This document shows positions 1 through 8,487 of a DNA stretch of 64,000 bases, in pieces. Made by a program: the position numbers and the translations under genes. The stretch's first letter is position 1; the number at the start of each line of letters is the position of its first letter. Source of the DNA: Pararhizobium antarcticum. GTDB lineage: Bacteria; Pseudomonadota; Alphaproteobacteria; Rhizobiales; Rhizobiaceae. The notes under the pieces are model-generated. The model was given only the letters and a program-made list of their open reading frames with translations, was not told where the DNA came from and did not search any database. The stretch spans positions 62,001 through 126,000 of the forward strand of contig NZ_LSRP01000001.1 of assembly GCF_001885585.1 (NCBI RefSeq), written 5' to 3'.

Positions 1-116
1 CATGCAATCCGATTGACTTCAGGCCCTTTGTCAAGGCAAAGCGGAGGGCAAGGATCGCCGATGGACGCGCCGATACCGCGACAAACCGCCGCCGAAACAT
101 TGCCTGGAGACGGACT
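1..116. other. Left-edge intergenic stretch
   Basis: No supported gene lies here. The last bases carry a GGAGA ribosome-binding site for the gene starting at 117. An open frame from 13 to 357 on the plus strand is a shadow of that gene. Bases 1-3 read CAT and could be the start codon of a minus-strand gene outside the window, but nothing else supports that. Confidence 0.5.
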
Positions 117-872
117 ATGCACAAGCCGATCGTTGCCATTCCGGCAGACTTCCGCGAATTCGACGGGAATGTCTGGCATGGCGTTCCGCATCAATATGTC
201 CGCGCTGCCGTCGAGGGTTCCGGGGTCATGGCCTTCCTTGTGCCGGCGCTGGAAAGCGGAAACGATGCGGACGCGATTCTTGACCGCGTGGATGGTCTCC
301 TCGTCAGCGGATCCCGCTCCAACGTCCATCCTTCACTTTATGGAAAGGTCGCCGTAGACTCAGACGGCCCTTTCGACCCGGGCCGGGACGCGACCAGCCT
401 GCCGCTGATCCGCCGGGCACTGGAACGCGGCGTTCCGCTTCTGGCCATCTGCCGTGGTATCCAGGAACTCAATGTCGCGCTCGGGGGCACACTGGCCAGC
501 GAAATCCACGATGTTCCCGGCAACTGGGACCATCGCAAACCGGATGTCCCGGATCTCGACATAGCCTACGGCATTCGCCAGAACGTCGTCATTCGTGAAG
601 GCACCTGCCTTGCCTCGGTGCTGGGCGCAGGCTCCGTGCAGGTCAATTCCCTGCATCGCCAGGCCATTTCCAGGGCCGCGCCGCGTCTTGCGGTGGAAGC
701 TGTGGCCGAGGACGGCACCATCGAGGCGGTGTCTGTCATCGATGCCAAGGTCTTTGCCGTCGGCGTGCAATGGCATCCGGAATACTGGGTCGGCACGGAC
801 GGCCCGTCCTCCACCCTGTTTGCAGCCTTCGGCGATGCCGTCCGGGCCTATGCCGCAACCAAGGCTGGCTGA
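117..872 (+). CDS. Gamma-glutamyl-gamma-aminobutyrate hydrolase family protein (class I glutamine amidotransferase-like)
   Basis: This 251-residue protein has the fold signature of PuuD-type hydrolases, which cut gamma-glutamyl amides such as gamma-glutamyl-GABA during putrescine breakdown. The nucleophile is Cys112 in the elbow AICRGIQELN, and the His220/Glu222 partners sit in VQWHPEYW, so the triad appears intact. The length is usual for the family. The ATG at 117 follows GGAGA at a good distance. It converges on the dehydrogenase gene with a gap of only five bases. No polyamine gene adjoins it, so the real substrate is unknown. Assignment to the family is firm; assignment as PuuD itself is inference. 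Confidence 0.85.
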   Translation: MHKPIVAIPADFREFDGNVWHGVPHQYVRAAVEGSGVMAFLVPALESGNDADAILDRVDGLLVSGSRSNVHPSLYGKVAVDSDGPFDPGRDATSLPLIRRALERGVPLLAICRGIQELNVALGGTLASEIHDVPGNWDHRKPDVPDLDIAYGIRQNVVIREGTCLASVLGAGSVQVNSLHRQAISRAAPRLAVEAVAEDGTIEAVSVIDAKVFAVGVQWHPEYWVGTDGPSSTLFAAFGDAVRAYAATKAG

Positions 873-877
873 ACGGA

Positions 878-1849
878 TCAGCCTGCCTTGCGGGTAAACG
901 GTGTTTCCGGCACCGGCGTCAGCGCTTTGCCGGTCGTAAACCAGGCCACGAGATTGTCGACCACCAGATCGGCCATGCCGTTGCGGGTCGCCTGAGAGGC
1001 CGAGCCGACATGCGGCAGCAACGAAACATTCTCCAGGGCCATCAGATCGTCGCCGACATGCGGCTCGTTTTCGAAGACATCAAGGCCGGCACCGGCGATC
1101 ACGCCGCGCTGCAACGCATCCGTCAGCGCAGCCTCGTCAACCGTCGAACCACGCCCGACATTGATCAGCACGCCATTGGCACCCAAAGCAGCCAGAATCT
1201 CGGCATTGATCGTCTTTGACGTGCTGTCCGTTCCGGGAACGATGACGATGATCGTATCGACAGCCGCGGCCATGTCCTTCAGCGTCGGATGATAGACGTA
1301 AGCCAGCCCCTCGCGTGCCGTCCGGGTGTGGTAATGAATGGCGACGCCGAAACTTTCCAGGCGCTTGGCAATGGCAAGACCGATGCGGCCCATTCCATAA
1401 AGCCCGACAGTGCGCCCACGCAGCGTCAGCGGCGACAGCGGGAAAGCCCCGTCGCGCGCCCACCGACCGGCCCGCAGCCAGCGCTCCGCCTGCGGCAATT
1501 GCCGCACGGTGTTGAGCAGAAGACCGATGGTCGTATCGGCCACCTCCTCCGTCAAGACATCCGGCGTATTGGTCAACACAATACCTTTGTGGCCGGCGTG
1601 GACCGCATCGACACCATCATAGCCGACGCCGAAATTGGCGATGATTTCGAGATGCGCGAACGCATCCATGAACGCTGCAGAAATCTTGCCCTGGACCGCA
1701 ATGCCGGAAATGCCGGCTGATAGCTCCGGCGTGATCAGTGCCGGATCGGCCGCAGAGACGAAAACCGGCTCGAAATGATCCGGCAGGCGATCGAGCACAC
1801 GCGTGTTGATTTTTCCGGGCACGAGAATGCGGGGGCGGCCTTGCGGCAT
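878..1849 (-). CDS. D-isomer-specific 2-hydroxyacid dehydrogenase (glyoxylate/hydroxypyruvate reductase-like)
   Basis: A 323-residue NAD(P)-dependent dehydrogenase that interconverts 2-hydroxy and 2-keto acids. The Rossmann motif GMGRIG lies at residues 152-157. The catalytic set is visible as Arg233 in INVGRGS, Glu262 in FENEP and His280 in LLPHVGSA. The length and arrangement fit the GhrB/hydroxypyruvate reductase branch of the family. The start at 1849 has AAAGGAGCG upstream. It lies 22 bases after the LacI-family gene on the same strand and is probably cotranscribed with it, so that regulator likely controls it. The exact substrate (glyoxylate, hydroxypyruvate or a sugar-derived keto acid) cannot be read from the sequence. 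Confidence 0.88.
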   Translation of the reverse strand: MPQGRPRILVPGKINTRVLDRLPDHFEPVFVSAADPALITPELSAGISGIAVQGKISAAFMDAFAHLEIIANFGVGYDGVDAVHAGHKGIVLTNTPDVLTEEVADTTIGLLLNTVRQLPQAERWLRAGRWARDGAFPLSPLTLRGRTVGLYGMGRIGLAIAKRLESFGVAIHYHTRTAREGLAYVYHPTLKDMAAAVDTIIVIVPGTDSTSKTINAEILAALGANGVLINVGRGSTVDEAALTDALQRGVIAGAGLDVFENEPHVGDDLMALENVSLLPHVGSASQATRNGMADLVVDNLVAWFTTGKALTPVPETPFTRKAG

Positions 1850-1871
1850 GATGCGCTCCTTTGGAATCGAA

Positions 1872-2906
1872 TTATGAAAGGTCGGATACGGGAATGCGCA
1901 ACGGGCCGGTGGACTGGCGGATACGCATTTCCGGCTTGATCAGGTGGATACCATCCGGTTCGTGACTGCCCGACAGTTTGTCGAGCAACGCGCGTGCAGC
2001 ACTGCGGCCGACCTCTGCCTGGCCGTTCCAGACCGTCGTCAGGGCCGGGGTGGCGATCGAGGCTTCCTCGAGATCGTCGTAACCGGTGACCGACACGTCC
2101 CGGCCGGGAATGAGGCCGGCGCGGGCAATGCCGTTCATCATGCCGATGGCGACGAGGTCGTTCCAGCAGACGACGGCTGTCGGTTTTTGCGGCAGGGACA
2201 GGAGATGCACCGCCGCCTCGAAGCCACCCTGCTTGGAGCGCGGGCCCGGAATGCGCAGATCCGGATCGACCTCGATGTTCGCCTTGCGCAACGCGTTGAC
2301 ATAACCCTGGTAGCGGTCGCGGCCGGTGGATGTCTGGTCCGTGCCGCCGACCATGGCGATCACCCGGTGCCCGAGGCTGATCAGGTGATTGGTGGCCAGC
2401 GAAATACCATAGGCGTCGTCACCGCGGAAGATCGGCACGTCGAGCCCCTCGATCGACCGGGCAATCAGGATCGCCGGCATGCCGTTGTCTTCCGCCAGCT
2501 GGATATCCTCCGGCGGCGTGCCGATGGCCGGAGACATGATGACGCCATCGCCACCGAGCTGCAGCAAGGTTTCGATAAAAGCCCGTTGTTTCTCGACGGA
2601 ATCATAGTGGTTCGAAAGGATGAAAGTCTGGCGGTCGCGGTCAAGTTCGGCCTCGATGGCCTTCAGAATTTCACCGTAGAACGGGTTCATGATGTCATGG
2701 ACGACGACACCGATAATGCCGGAGCGTGATGTCCGCAGGCTGGCGGCGCGCCGGTTGTAGATATAGCCAAGCGCGCGGGCCTGTTCCTTGATCTTGTCGC
2801 GGGTGGTGGCTGCCACGAGCGGGCTGTCGCGCAAGGCGAGCGACACGGTTGCCGTCGAGACGCCGAGCGTTTCGGCGATGGTTGACAGTTTGACTTTCTG
2901 CGCCAC
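1872..2906 (-). CDS. LacI-family transcriptional regulator
   Basis: A 344-residue repressor with an N-terminal helix-turn-helix (LSTIAETLGVSTATVSLALRD, about residues 7-27) and a periplasmic-binding-protein-like effector domain from about residue 62 (IIGVVVHDIMNPFYGEIL). The start is a GTG at 2906, chosen because GGAGGAAAC lies directly upstream and the protein then begins at the canonical helix. A 15-base palindrome at 2959-2973 lies about 53 bases upstream and is a likely autoregulatory operator. It precedes the 2-hydroxyacid dehydrogenase gene. The effector is unknown but is probably a sugar or sugar acid. Confidence 0.92.
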   Translation of the reverse strand: MAQKVKLSTIAETLGVSTATVSLALRDSPLVAATTRDKIKEQARALGYIYNRRAASLRTSRSGIIGVVVHDIMNPFYGEILKAIEAELDRDRQTFILSNHYDSVEKQRAFIETLLQLGGDGVIMSPAIGTPPEDIQLAEDNGMPAILIARSIEGLDVPIFRGDDAYGISLATNHLISLGHRVIAMVGGTDQTSTGRDRYQGYVNALRKANIEVDPDLRIPGPRSKQGGFEAAVHLLSLPQKPTAVVCWNDLVAIGMMNGIARAGLIPGRDVSVTGYDDLEEASIATPALTTVWNGQAEVGRSAARALLDKLSGSHEPDGIHLIKPEMRIRQSTGPLRIPVSDLS

Positions 2907-2958
2907 GTTTCCTCCGGCCGTTCCATGTCGGCCTTCGGGCCGTTCTTTTTAAATTCTC

Positions 2959-2973
2959 TTTAAACTGTTTAAA
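2959..2973. promoter_or_regulatory. Palindromic operator candidate upstream of the LacI-family gene
   Basis: TTTAAACTGTTTAAA is a perfect odd-length inverted repeat around a central T. It sits in an AT-rich patch between the MarR-family gene and the start of the LacI-family gene at 2906. Size, symmetry and position fit a LacI-type autoregulatory site. Binding is inference. Confidence 0.45.
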
Positions 2974-3010
2974 TTGGCGCCGCAATCGGCAAAAAAGGCA
3001 AGCACTGCCG

Positions 3011-3505
3011 CTATTCGCCGGGCGTTGATCCCTGGAGGTTGGCATCCACGACGCGAAGCAGCTTCATCAGCGTCTTGATCTCCTTGTCGCTCATGCCCTG
3101 CGTGGCCATTGTCTCGGAGGTTTTCCCGGCGGCCTCGATCGTTTGCAGGCTGTTGCGGCCAAGCTCGGTCAGATAGACCTTCGTCAGTCGCCCGTCACCA
3201 TCATCGGTTCGACGCTCGACGAAACCCTGCGCCTCCATCCGGCCGATGGTGCGGGTCATGGTCGGTGCCTTGACGCCGAGCTTGATGGCCAGATTGCCGG
3301 CCGTTAGTCCGTCCGTTTCGGCCAGCAACAGCATCACGCCGTCCTGGCCGGCATAAAGACCGCTGTCGAGCAGATTACGCGACACGACGGTGCGCATCGA
3401 GCGGGCAGCCTGCACCAGCACCGAGGCAATATCCTGCGGCCCTATGGAGAGATCGTGCTTCTTCTTGCCCTTGTTTTTCTTCTCGGCCTTGCTTTTCTTT
3501 CCCAT
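3011..3505 (-). CDS. MarR-family transcriptional regulator with a lysine-rich N-terminus
   Basis: A 164-residue winged-helix regulator. The recognition region reads LTAGNLAIKLGVKAPTMTRT, followed by a wing with the typical DDGDGR turn, near residues 65-105. I start it at 3505 rather than at upstream in-frame codons, because AGGA precedes this ATG and the extra 97 residues lack any family character. The first 16 residues are strikingly basic (GKKSKAEKKNKGKKK), which is unusual for MarR proteins and may add nonspecific DNA contact. It is divergent from the creatininase-family gene across 94 bases and may control it. The ligand is unknown. Confidence 0.88.
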   Translation of the reverse strand: MGKKSKAEKKNKGKKKHDLSIGPQDIASVLVQAARSMRTVVSRNLLDSGLYAGQDGVMLLLAETDGLTAGNLAIKLGVKAPTMTRTIGRMEAQGFVERRTDDGDGRLTKVYLTELGRNSLQTIEAAGKTSETMATQGMSDKEIKTLMKLLRVVDANLQGSTPGE

Positions 3506-3599
3506 CGGTCCTCCACCAAATTTCTTGCACGGCCTTACCACCCCTGTATGACTCAAACGGCACCATTCCCGCAAGCAGAAGCGAAAGGCTTGAAAAGAA

Positions 3600-4403
3600 A
3601 TGCCATTCCCGCCCGCCCGCTGGACGGAAGAAAGCGACGGATCGTCACGCGAAGACCGGCGCGACTGGATTGCAGTGCTGCCGCTCGGCGCCCACGAGCA
3701 ACATGGCCCGCATCTGCCATTCGAGACGGACACGCTGATTGCGGAAGGCCTGGTGGACCGCCTCGTCGCCGCCCTGCCCGCTGGTCTGCCCGTCACCTTT
3801 CTGCCGACAGAGCCAGTCGGCTATTCGATCGAGCACCTGGATATCGAGGGTACGCAGTCACTCACCTATGACGAAGCCATCCGCAAATGGCTCGGCATCG
3901 CCGAACAGCTGAACCGACAGGGCTTTCGCAAGCTGGTCATGCTCAACGCCCATGGCGGCAACGCACCGCTGATGACGATCGTCACAACGGAAGCGCGGGT
4001 GCGGCTGAACATGCTGGCTGTTGCCACGAGCTGGACGCGCTTCGGCCAGCCGCCGGGCTGGATCGCGCCGCAGGACAAGGCGATCGATATCCATGGTGGC
4101 GATATCGAGACCTCGGTCATGCTGGCGCTCTACCCAGACAGGGTGGACAGAACGAAGGCTGAAAACTTTTCCTCACGCCAAAGCGAATTTACCGGCCTTT
4201 TCACCCATCTGCGCGCCTATGGTCCGCATGCCTTCGGCTGGAAGATGTCAGACCTCAATGCAAAAGGCGTCGCCGGCAATGCTTCGGTGGCAACGGCCGA
4301 AAAGGGCGAGGCGCTCATCGCCCATGCGGTCAACGGGATCATCGAGCTCCTGAAGGATGTCCATCGCTTCGATATCAGAGGATTCGATGCGGCCAACGGG
4401 TAG
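3600..4403 (+). CDS. Creatininase-family amidohydrolase
   Basis: A 267-residue member of the creatinine amidohydrolase family, whose members are metal-dependent hydrolases of cyclic or formamide-type amides. Metal and catalytic motifs are visible: GAHEQHGPHLP near residues 29-39, ETD just after, LNAHGGNAP near 118-126, and DIHGGDIETS near 163-172. Family members act in creatinine use, in riboflavin or F420-type precursor breakdown and in mycofactocin maturation (MftE), and none of those contexts is present here. The start at 3600 follows an A-rich, AAGG-containing leader. It is divergent from the MarR regulator at 3505, which suggests inducible control. The substrate is not assignable. Confidence 0.85.
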   Translation: MPFPPARWTEESDGSSREDRRDWIAVLPLGAHEQHGPHLPFETDTLIAEGLVDRLVAALPAGLPVTFLPTEPVGYSIEHLDIEGTQSLTYDEAIRKWLGIAEQLNRQGFRKLVMLNAHGGNAPLMTIVTTEARVRLNMLAVATSWTRFGQPPGWIAPQDKAIDIHGGDIETSVMLALYPDRVDRTKAENFSSRQSEFTGLFTHLRAYGPHAFGWKMSDLNAKGVAGNASVATAEKGEALIAHAVNGIIELLKDVHRFDIRGFDAANG

Positions 4404-4484
4404 CGTTGGTGCTTTTCATCTCCTATATGACATGGCAACACTGATGGCCGGATTTCCGGCCCGCCAATCTGTCGAGGCTCTCCC

Positions 4485-5627
4485 ATGACCGAAACCGCAT
4501 CCGCCCCCGCAATCAAGCCCATTCCCGTCACCGTTTTGACCGGTTATCTCGGCGCCGGCAAGACGACGCTGCTCAACCGCATCCTGTCGGACAGCCACGG
4601 CAAGAAATATGCTGTGATCGTCAACGAATTCGGCGAGATCGGGATCGACAACGATCTGATCGTCGAATCGGACGAGGAAATCTACGAGATGAACAATGGC
4701 TGCGTCTGCTGCACGGTGCGCGGCGACCTGATCCGCGTCGTCGAGGGCCTGATGCGCCGTCCGGGACGGTTTGACGGGATCATCGTCGAGACGACCGGCC
4801 TGGCCGATCCCGTGCCGGTCGCGCAGACCTTCTTCATGGACGACGACGTCCGCGCCAAGACCGAACTCGATGCCGTCGTCGCCCTTGTCGACGCCAAGCA
4901 TCTGCCGCTGCGGCTGAAGGATTCGCGCGAAGCCGAAGACCAGATCGCCTTTGCCGACGTCATCCTGCTCAACAAGACCGATCTCGTGACGCCGGAAGAA
5001 CTGGCGAAGATCGAAGCGACCGTGCGCGCCATCAATCCTTCGGCCCGCATTCACCGCACCGAACGTTCCAATGTCGACCTGAACAAGGTTCTCAACCAGG
5101 GCGCCTTCAACCTGGAACGGGCACTGGAAAACGAGCCGCATTTCCTCGATCACGATCATCATGAGCATGACCACACCTGTGGTCCCGATTGTGGCCATGA
5201 CCATCATGATCACGGGCATGATCACGCGCACGAGCATCACGATCACGGGCACGATCACGGGCACGACCATGGACACGATCATCATCACCACGACCACGCA
5301 CCCTCGCCGATCCATGATGTGACCGTGCAGTCGGTTTCCCTGCGGGGTGGCGAGATGAACCCGGACCGCTTCTTCCCCTGGATCCAGAAAATCACCCAGA
5401 CGGACGGCCCGAACATCCTGCGCCTGAAGGGCATCATCGCCTTCCAGGGCGACGAGGAGCGTTATGTCGTGCAGGGCGTGCACATGATCATCGAAGGTGA
5501 TCACCAGCGCCCCTGGAAGGACGGTGAAAAGCGCGAAAGCCGTCTCGTCTTCATCGGGCGTGAACTCGACCGGGAAAAGCTCGAGCGGACGTTCAACGCC
5601 TGCGCAGCCGAGGCAAAGCCGAACTGA
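4485..5627 (+). CDS. COG0523/CobW-type G3E GTPase, putative zinc metallochaperone
   Basis: A 380-residue P-loop GTPase of the G3E family. The Walker A motif GYLGAGKT is at residues 20-27, the family metal motif CVCC at 73-76, and an ETTGLADP switch-like segment follows. The C-terminal CobW_C domain is present after about residue 280. Between the domains, about residues 221-270, lies an extreme His/Asp/Gly stretch with one Cys pair (CGPDC), expected to hold zinc or another transition metal. The COG0523 family includes zinc chaperones under Zur control, and I looked for a Zur box upstream without finding a convincing one. It overlaps the next gene by one base (TGATG). I favour a zinc role over cobalt because no cobalamin genes adjoin it. 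Confidence 0.9.
   Translation: MTETASAPAIKPIPVTVLTGYLGAGKTTLLNRILSDSHGKKYAVIVNEFGEIGIDNDLIVESDEEIYEMNNGCVCCTVRGDLIRVVEGLMRRPGRFDGIIVETTGLADPVPVAQTFFMDDDVRAKTELDAVVALVDAKHLPLRLKDSREAEDQIAFADVILLNKTDLVTPEELAKIEATVRAINPSARIHRTERSNVDLNKVLNQGAFNLERALENEPHFLDHDHHEHDHTCGPDCGHDHHDHGHDHAHEHHDHGHDHGHDHGHDHHHHDHAPSPIHDVTVQSVSLRGGEMNPDRFFPWIQKITQTDGPNILRLKGIIAFQGDEERYVVQGVHMIIEGDHQRPWKDGEKRESRLVFIGRELDREKLERTFNACAAEAKPN
5150..5300 (+). repeat. His-Asp-Gly coding repeat inside the COG0523 GTPase
   Basis: An imperfect short tandem repeat, built on units such as CACGGGCACGAT, encodes repeated HDHG-type residues. It is a low-complexity metal-binding tract and a likely site of length variation by slippage. 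It is part of the gene, not a CRISPR or intergenic element. Confidence 0.85.
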
Positions 5628-6616
5628 TGCCGACAGTTGCTCCTCTCGATCTCGCCGGTCACGTGGCCGGCGTCGCCTATCTCGGCGACGTGCCCTTCTT
5701 TGCCGAGTCCGCTGGCCTGATCCACCGTCTCGACCATGGTCACAAAACAGTGGAGGCCCATGACGGGCTTCTTGCCTGCGTGCGCGACGAGGCGACCGAT
5801 ACGCTTCTGACCGGCGGCGAGGACGGCAAGGTCCTGCGCATCGGCATCGACGGTAGCGTAACGCAAATCGCCCATGTGCCGCGCAAGTGGATTTCGCAGA
5901 TCGCCGCCGGCCCGCAAGGTGCCGTTGCCTATGCCCATGGCAAGACGGCCCATGTGAAGCTCGCGGACGGGACGGAAAAAGACTTTACAGAGGAGCGCAC
6001 GGTCGAGGGAATCGCCTTTGCCCCCAAGGGCCTGCGCATCGCGGTCGCCCGCTACAACGGCGTCTCGCTGCATTGGGTCGCCATGGCGGCAGCGCCGGTC
6101 GATCTCGAATGGAAGGGCGCCCATACCGGCGTCAGTTTCTCGCCGGACGGTCGTTTCGTCGTGACGATGATGCAGGAGAACGCCCTGCACGGCTGGAAAA
6201 TGGACAGCAAGCCAGGGTCGGAAACCCGCCACATGCGCATGACCGGCTATCCTGCCAAGATCAAGTCGATCTCCTGGTCGGCCAAGGGCAAGTGGCTGGC
6301 ATCCTCCGGCGCGCCAGCGGCCATTGTCTGGCCATTCCAGGCGAAGGACGGCCCGATGGGCAAGGCGCCGCTCGAACTCGGCACGCGCGGCAATATGATG
6401 GTGACGCAGGTCGCCTGCCACCCGACCGACGATATCGCTGCCATCGGCTATGCCGACGGCATGATCCTTGCCGTTCGCTTCGCCGATGCCAAGGAAGTGC
6501 TGCTGCGCCGCCCCGGAAAGGGCGCGATCAGTGCCATGGCGTGGAACCGCAGCGGCAAGCAGCTGGCCTTCGGATCGGAAGCCGGCGATTGCGGCGTGAT
6601 CGACATTACCGCCTGA
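5627..6616 (+). CDS. WD40-like beta-propeller protein paired with the COG0523 GTPase
   Basis: A 329-residue protein made almost wholly of WD40-like repeats. Blades can be followed as recurrent segments such as GVSFSPDGRFVVTMM, IKSISWSAKGKWLASSGA and ISAMAWNRSGKQLAFGSEAG. No signal peptide or membrane segment is visible, so it should be cytosolic. Its ATG overlaps the stop of the upstream GTPase gene by one base, which implies translational coupling and a shared role. Bacterial WD40 proteins mostly act as scaffolds. I infer that it docks the GTPase to client metalloproteins, but no function is shown by the sequence. Confidence 0.85.
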   Translation: MPTVAPLDLAGHVAGVAYLGDVPFFAESAGLIHRLDHGHKTVEAHDGLLACVRDEATDTLLTGGEDGKVLRIGIDGSVTQIAHVPRKWISQIAAGPQGAVAYAHGKTAHVKLADGTEKDFTEERTVEGIAFAPKGLRIAVARYNGVSLHWVAMAAAPVDLEWKGAHTGVSFSPDGRFVVTMMQENALHGWKMDSKPGSETRHMRMTGYPAKIKSISWSAKGKWLASSGAPAAIVWPFQAKDGPMGKAPLELGTRGNMMVTQVACHPTDDIAAIGYADGMILAVRFADAKEVLLRRPGKGAISAMAWNRSGKQLAFGSEAGDCGVIDITA

Positions 6617-6662
6617 AACATCGCGTCGGTCGTCAGCCGTCGCAGCACCGGAAGAGCAAGCG

Positions 6663-7340
6663 ATGATCCCCTGGACCGTGATCGATACCGCAATCATGCC
6701 CGGCGGAACGGACACGCTGCGGCTGAAGCAGCGCGGCACGGAATTCTCGATCATGCTCGGCACCAACGAGCTGATGAACAGCCGGCTGAGCGGTTCGGAA
6801 GAAGCGTTGGCCAAGCTCTCCTGCGACCGGATCCGCAGCGCTTCCCGCTCCGCCATCCTGATCGGCGGGCTTGGCATGGGCTTCACGCTGCGCGCGGCAT
6901 TGAAAGAGGTCGGCGACACAGCCAGTATCGTCGTTGCCGAACTTGTGCCAGCGGTTATCGCCTGGGCCCGCGGGCCGATGGCCGAAGTCTTCGGTGACAG
7001 CCTGTCAGACCCGCGCGTCACCATCCGCGAGAGCGATGTCGGCGCCTTGATCCGCGCTGAGCGCGCCGCCTATGACGCAATCCTGCTTGATGTCGACAAT
7101 GGACCGGAAGCGCTGACGCGACCGGCCAATGACGACATCTACAACCTTGCCGGGCTCCATGCCGCGAAGGCAGCGTTGCGACCCGGCGGCGTGCTCGCCG
7201 TCTGGTCCTCGGCGCCCGATAGTCAGTTTACCAGGCGATTGAAGACGGCGGGTTTTGTGGCTGAGGACGTCAGCGTCCGCGCCAATGGAAAGCGCGGCGG
7301 CGCCCGACATACGATCTGGCTGGCGGTCAAGAAGGCCTGA
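6663..7340 (+). CDS. Spermidine synthase-like methyltransferase-fold protein
   Basis: A 225-residue Rossmann-fold protein related to spermidine synthases. The nucleotide/SAM-binding loop is AILIGGLGMGFTLRAAL near residues 64-80, followed by an acidic strand VVAELVPAVI and, after a gap, the segment YDAILLDVDNGPEALT. The Asp-rich polyamine-binding signature of true SpeE enzymes is only partly kept, so it could be a SAM-dependent methyltransferase of unknown substrate. The start at 6663 is preceded by GGAAGAGC. It lies 46 bases after the WD40-like gene on the same strand and may be cotranscribed with it. The link to zinc handling is unclear. Confidence 0.75.
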   Translation: MIPWTVIDTAIMPGGTDTLRLKQRGTEFSIMLGTNELMNSRLSGSEEALAKLSCDRIRSASRSAILIGGLGMGFTLRAALKEVGDTASIVVAELVPAVIAWARGPMAEVFGDSLSDPRVTIRESDVGALIRAERAAYDAILLDVDNGPEALTRPANDDIYNLAGLHAAKAALRPGGVLAVWSSAPDSQFTRRLKTAGFVAEDVSVRANGKRGGARHTIWLAVKKA

Positions 7341-7356
7341 GTGTCAAGCAGCACCC

Positions 7357-8388
7357 TTATCCCTCGCGCACGGCACCGATGATCTGCGCCATCAGCGCAT
7401 GCAGGTCATCGCGATAACCGGTTCGCGCAGACGGCCCGCTCTCATCCGACGTCATCGCCACGGCGAGATCAAGCTCCGGCACAAGATAGAGCATCTGACC
7501 GCCGAAACCCCAGGCAAGGTGCACTGTGCTGCCGCCGATCTCACGGGTGAACCAGCCGTAGCCATAGCTATCACCGGAAAAGCGCGAATTCGTGCGCGGC
7601 GTCCAGGATTGCGCAATCCAGTCCGGCGAAACAATCTGTGCGCCGGCGCGATTTTTACCGCCATTGAGATAGAGCTCACCGAAAGCAAGAAGCGAGCGGG
7701 TGCTCATCGCCATCTGGTTTCCGCCGAGATAAATCCCCTGCGGGTCGCGATCCCAGGCCTGGATTTCGAAACCTTCGACAGGACCGAGCCACTCGCGGGC
7801 GAGCGAAAGCGTCGAGCGCCCGGTCACGCGGGACAGAGCGGCTGAAAGAAGATGGCTGGACCCTGTCGAATACAGCATGTCGCCGCCCGGTTCATCGACG
7901 AAGTCAGCCGCAAGAGCGGTACGCACCCAGTTGCGGCTCGAAACCCAGCGCCCGTAGTTCGGCCCGGACATGCGGTCGAGGCCGGCCTGCATGGACAAAA
8001 GATTGCCGATGGTGATTTTGTGGATGCGAGGATCCGGAGCGGCAGGAAGTTCGGCCTTGAGTATCGGGGCGATCGGCTGATCGACACCGGTGAGCACGCC
8101 TTTATCGATGGCGATACCGACAAGAGCCGAAATCACGGATTTGGAGGCCGACTTGATATTGGCGGATTCCGCCGGACTGTGCCCGCCCAACCCGCGTTCG
8201 CCCAGAACCTCTCTCTGGCGCGAAACAATCACGGCTTTCAGTGGCGTCAAAGACGACGCACCCTCCAGAACTTTCATGAGCGCGGGGGAAACGGATGTTT
8301 GCGCGGCAGGTGGCGTCGCCTGCGCCTGGGCAGACGCGACGGGCGCACACAGGGCAAGCAGAAGGGCGGAAGTCATCAGGGTTTTCAT
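7357..8388 (-). CDS. Secreted serine hydrolase, class C beta-lactamase-like fold
   Basis: A 343-residue protein with a signal peptide (residues 1-22, ending ASAQA) and a penicillin-recognising serine hydrolase domain. The SxxK catalytic motif is Ser80-Ala-Ser-Lys83 in IKSASKSVIS. The second motif is YST at 173-175 rather than YxN, and HLAWGFGG stands where KTG normally lies. These changes point to an esterase or amidohydrolase of the beta-lactamase family (family XII-like) rather than a resistance enzyme. I start at 8388 because this ATG opens a clean signal peptide; an in-frame ATG at 8448 would add 20 residues without such character. No ribosome-binding site is visible, and a strong hairpin lies just upstream. 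Confidence 0.8.
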   Translation of the reverse strand: MKTLMTSALLLALCAPVASAQAQATPPAAQTSVSPALMKVLEGASSLTPLKAVIVSRQREVLGERGLGGHSPAESANIKSASKSVISALVGIAIDKGVLTGVDQPIAPILKAELPAAPDPRIHKITIGNLLSMQAGLDRMSGPNYGRWVSSRNWVRTALAADFVDEPGGDMLYSTGSSHLLSAALSRVTGRSTLSLAREWLGPVEGFEIQAWDRDPQGIYLGGNQMAMSTRSLLAFGELYLNGGKNRAGAQIVSPDWIAQSWTPRTNSRFSGDSYGYGWFTREIGGSTVHLAWGFGGQMLYLVPELDLAVAMTSDESGPSARTGYRDDLHALMAQIIGAVREG

Positions 8389-8397
8389 CACCAACGC

Positions 8398-8432
8398 ATA
8401 ACTGCCGCTTTTGCTGAAAAAGCGGCAGTTAT
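8398..8432 (-). terminator. Perfect 15-bp hairpin between the GNAT and serine hydrolase genes
   Basis: An inverted repeat, ATAACTGCCGCTTTT and its exact complement, flanks a five-base loop. On the minus strand it follows the GNAT gene and ends nine bases before the hydrolase ATG. A run of Us lies within the stem rather than after it. It may end GNAT transcription or gate translation of the hydrolase. Confidence 0.55.
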
Positions 8433-8487
8433 GGCAATGGTCTGTCATGTCACGGGAAGGTGAACCGGCGTTATCACGCCGATCCTG

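Noticed and set aside
4404-4484. Zur box upstream of the COG0523 GTPase gene
   Set aside because: No clear palindrome of the expected alphaproteobacterial type was found in the 81 bases.
5150-5300. Short tandem repeat considered as a CRISPR-like array
   Set aside because: It has no spacers, lies in frame inside a GTPase gene and encodes a metal-binding tract.
4416-5504. A minus-strand frame with a Met/Val-rich, membrane-like stretch
   Set aside because: The stretch is the complement of the His-Asp repeat of the COG0523 GTPase and is not a real membrane segment.
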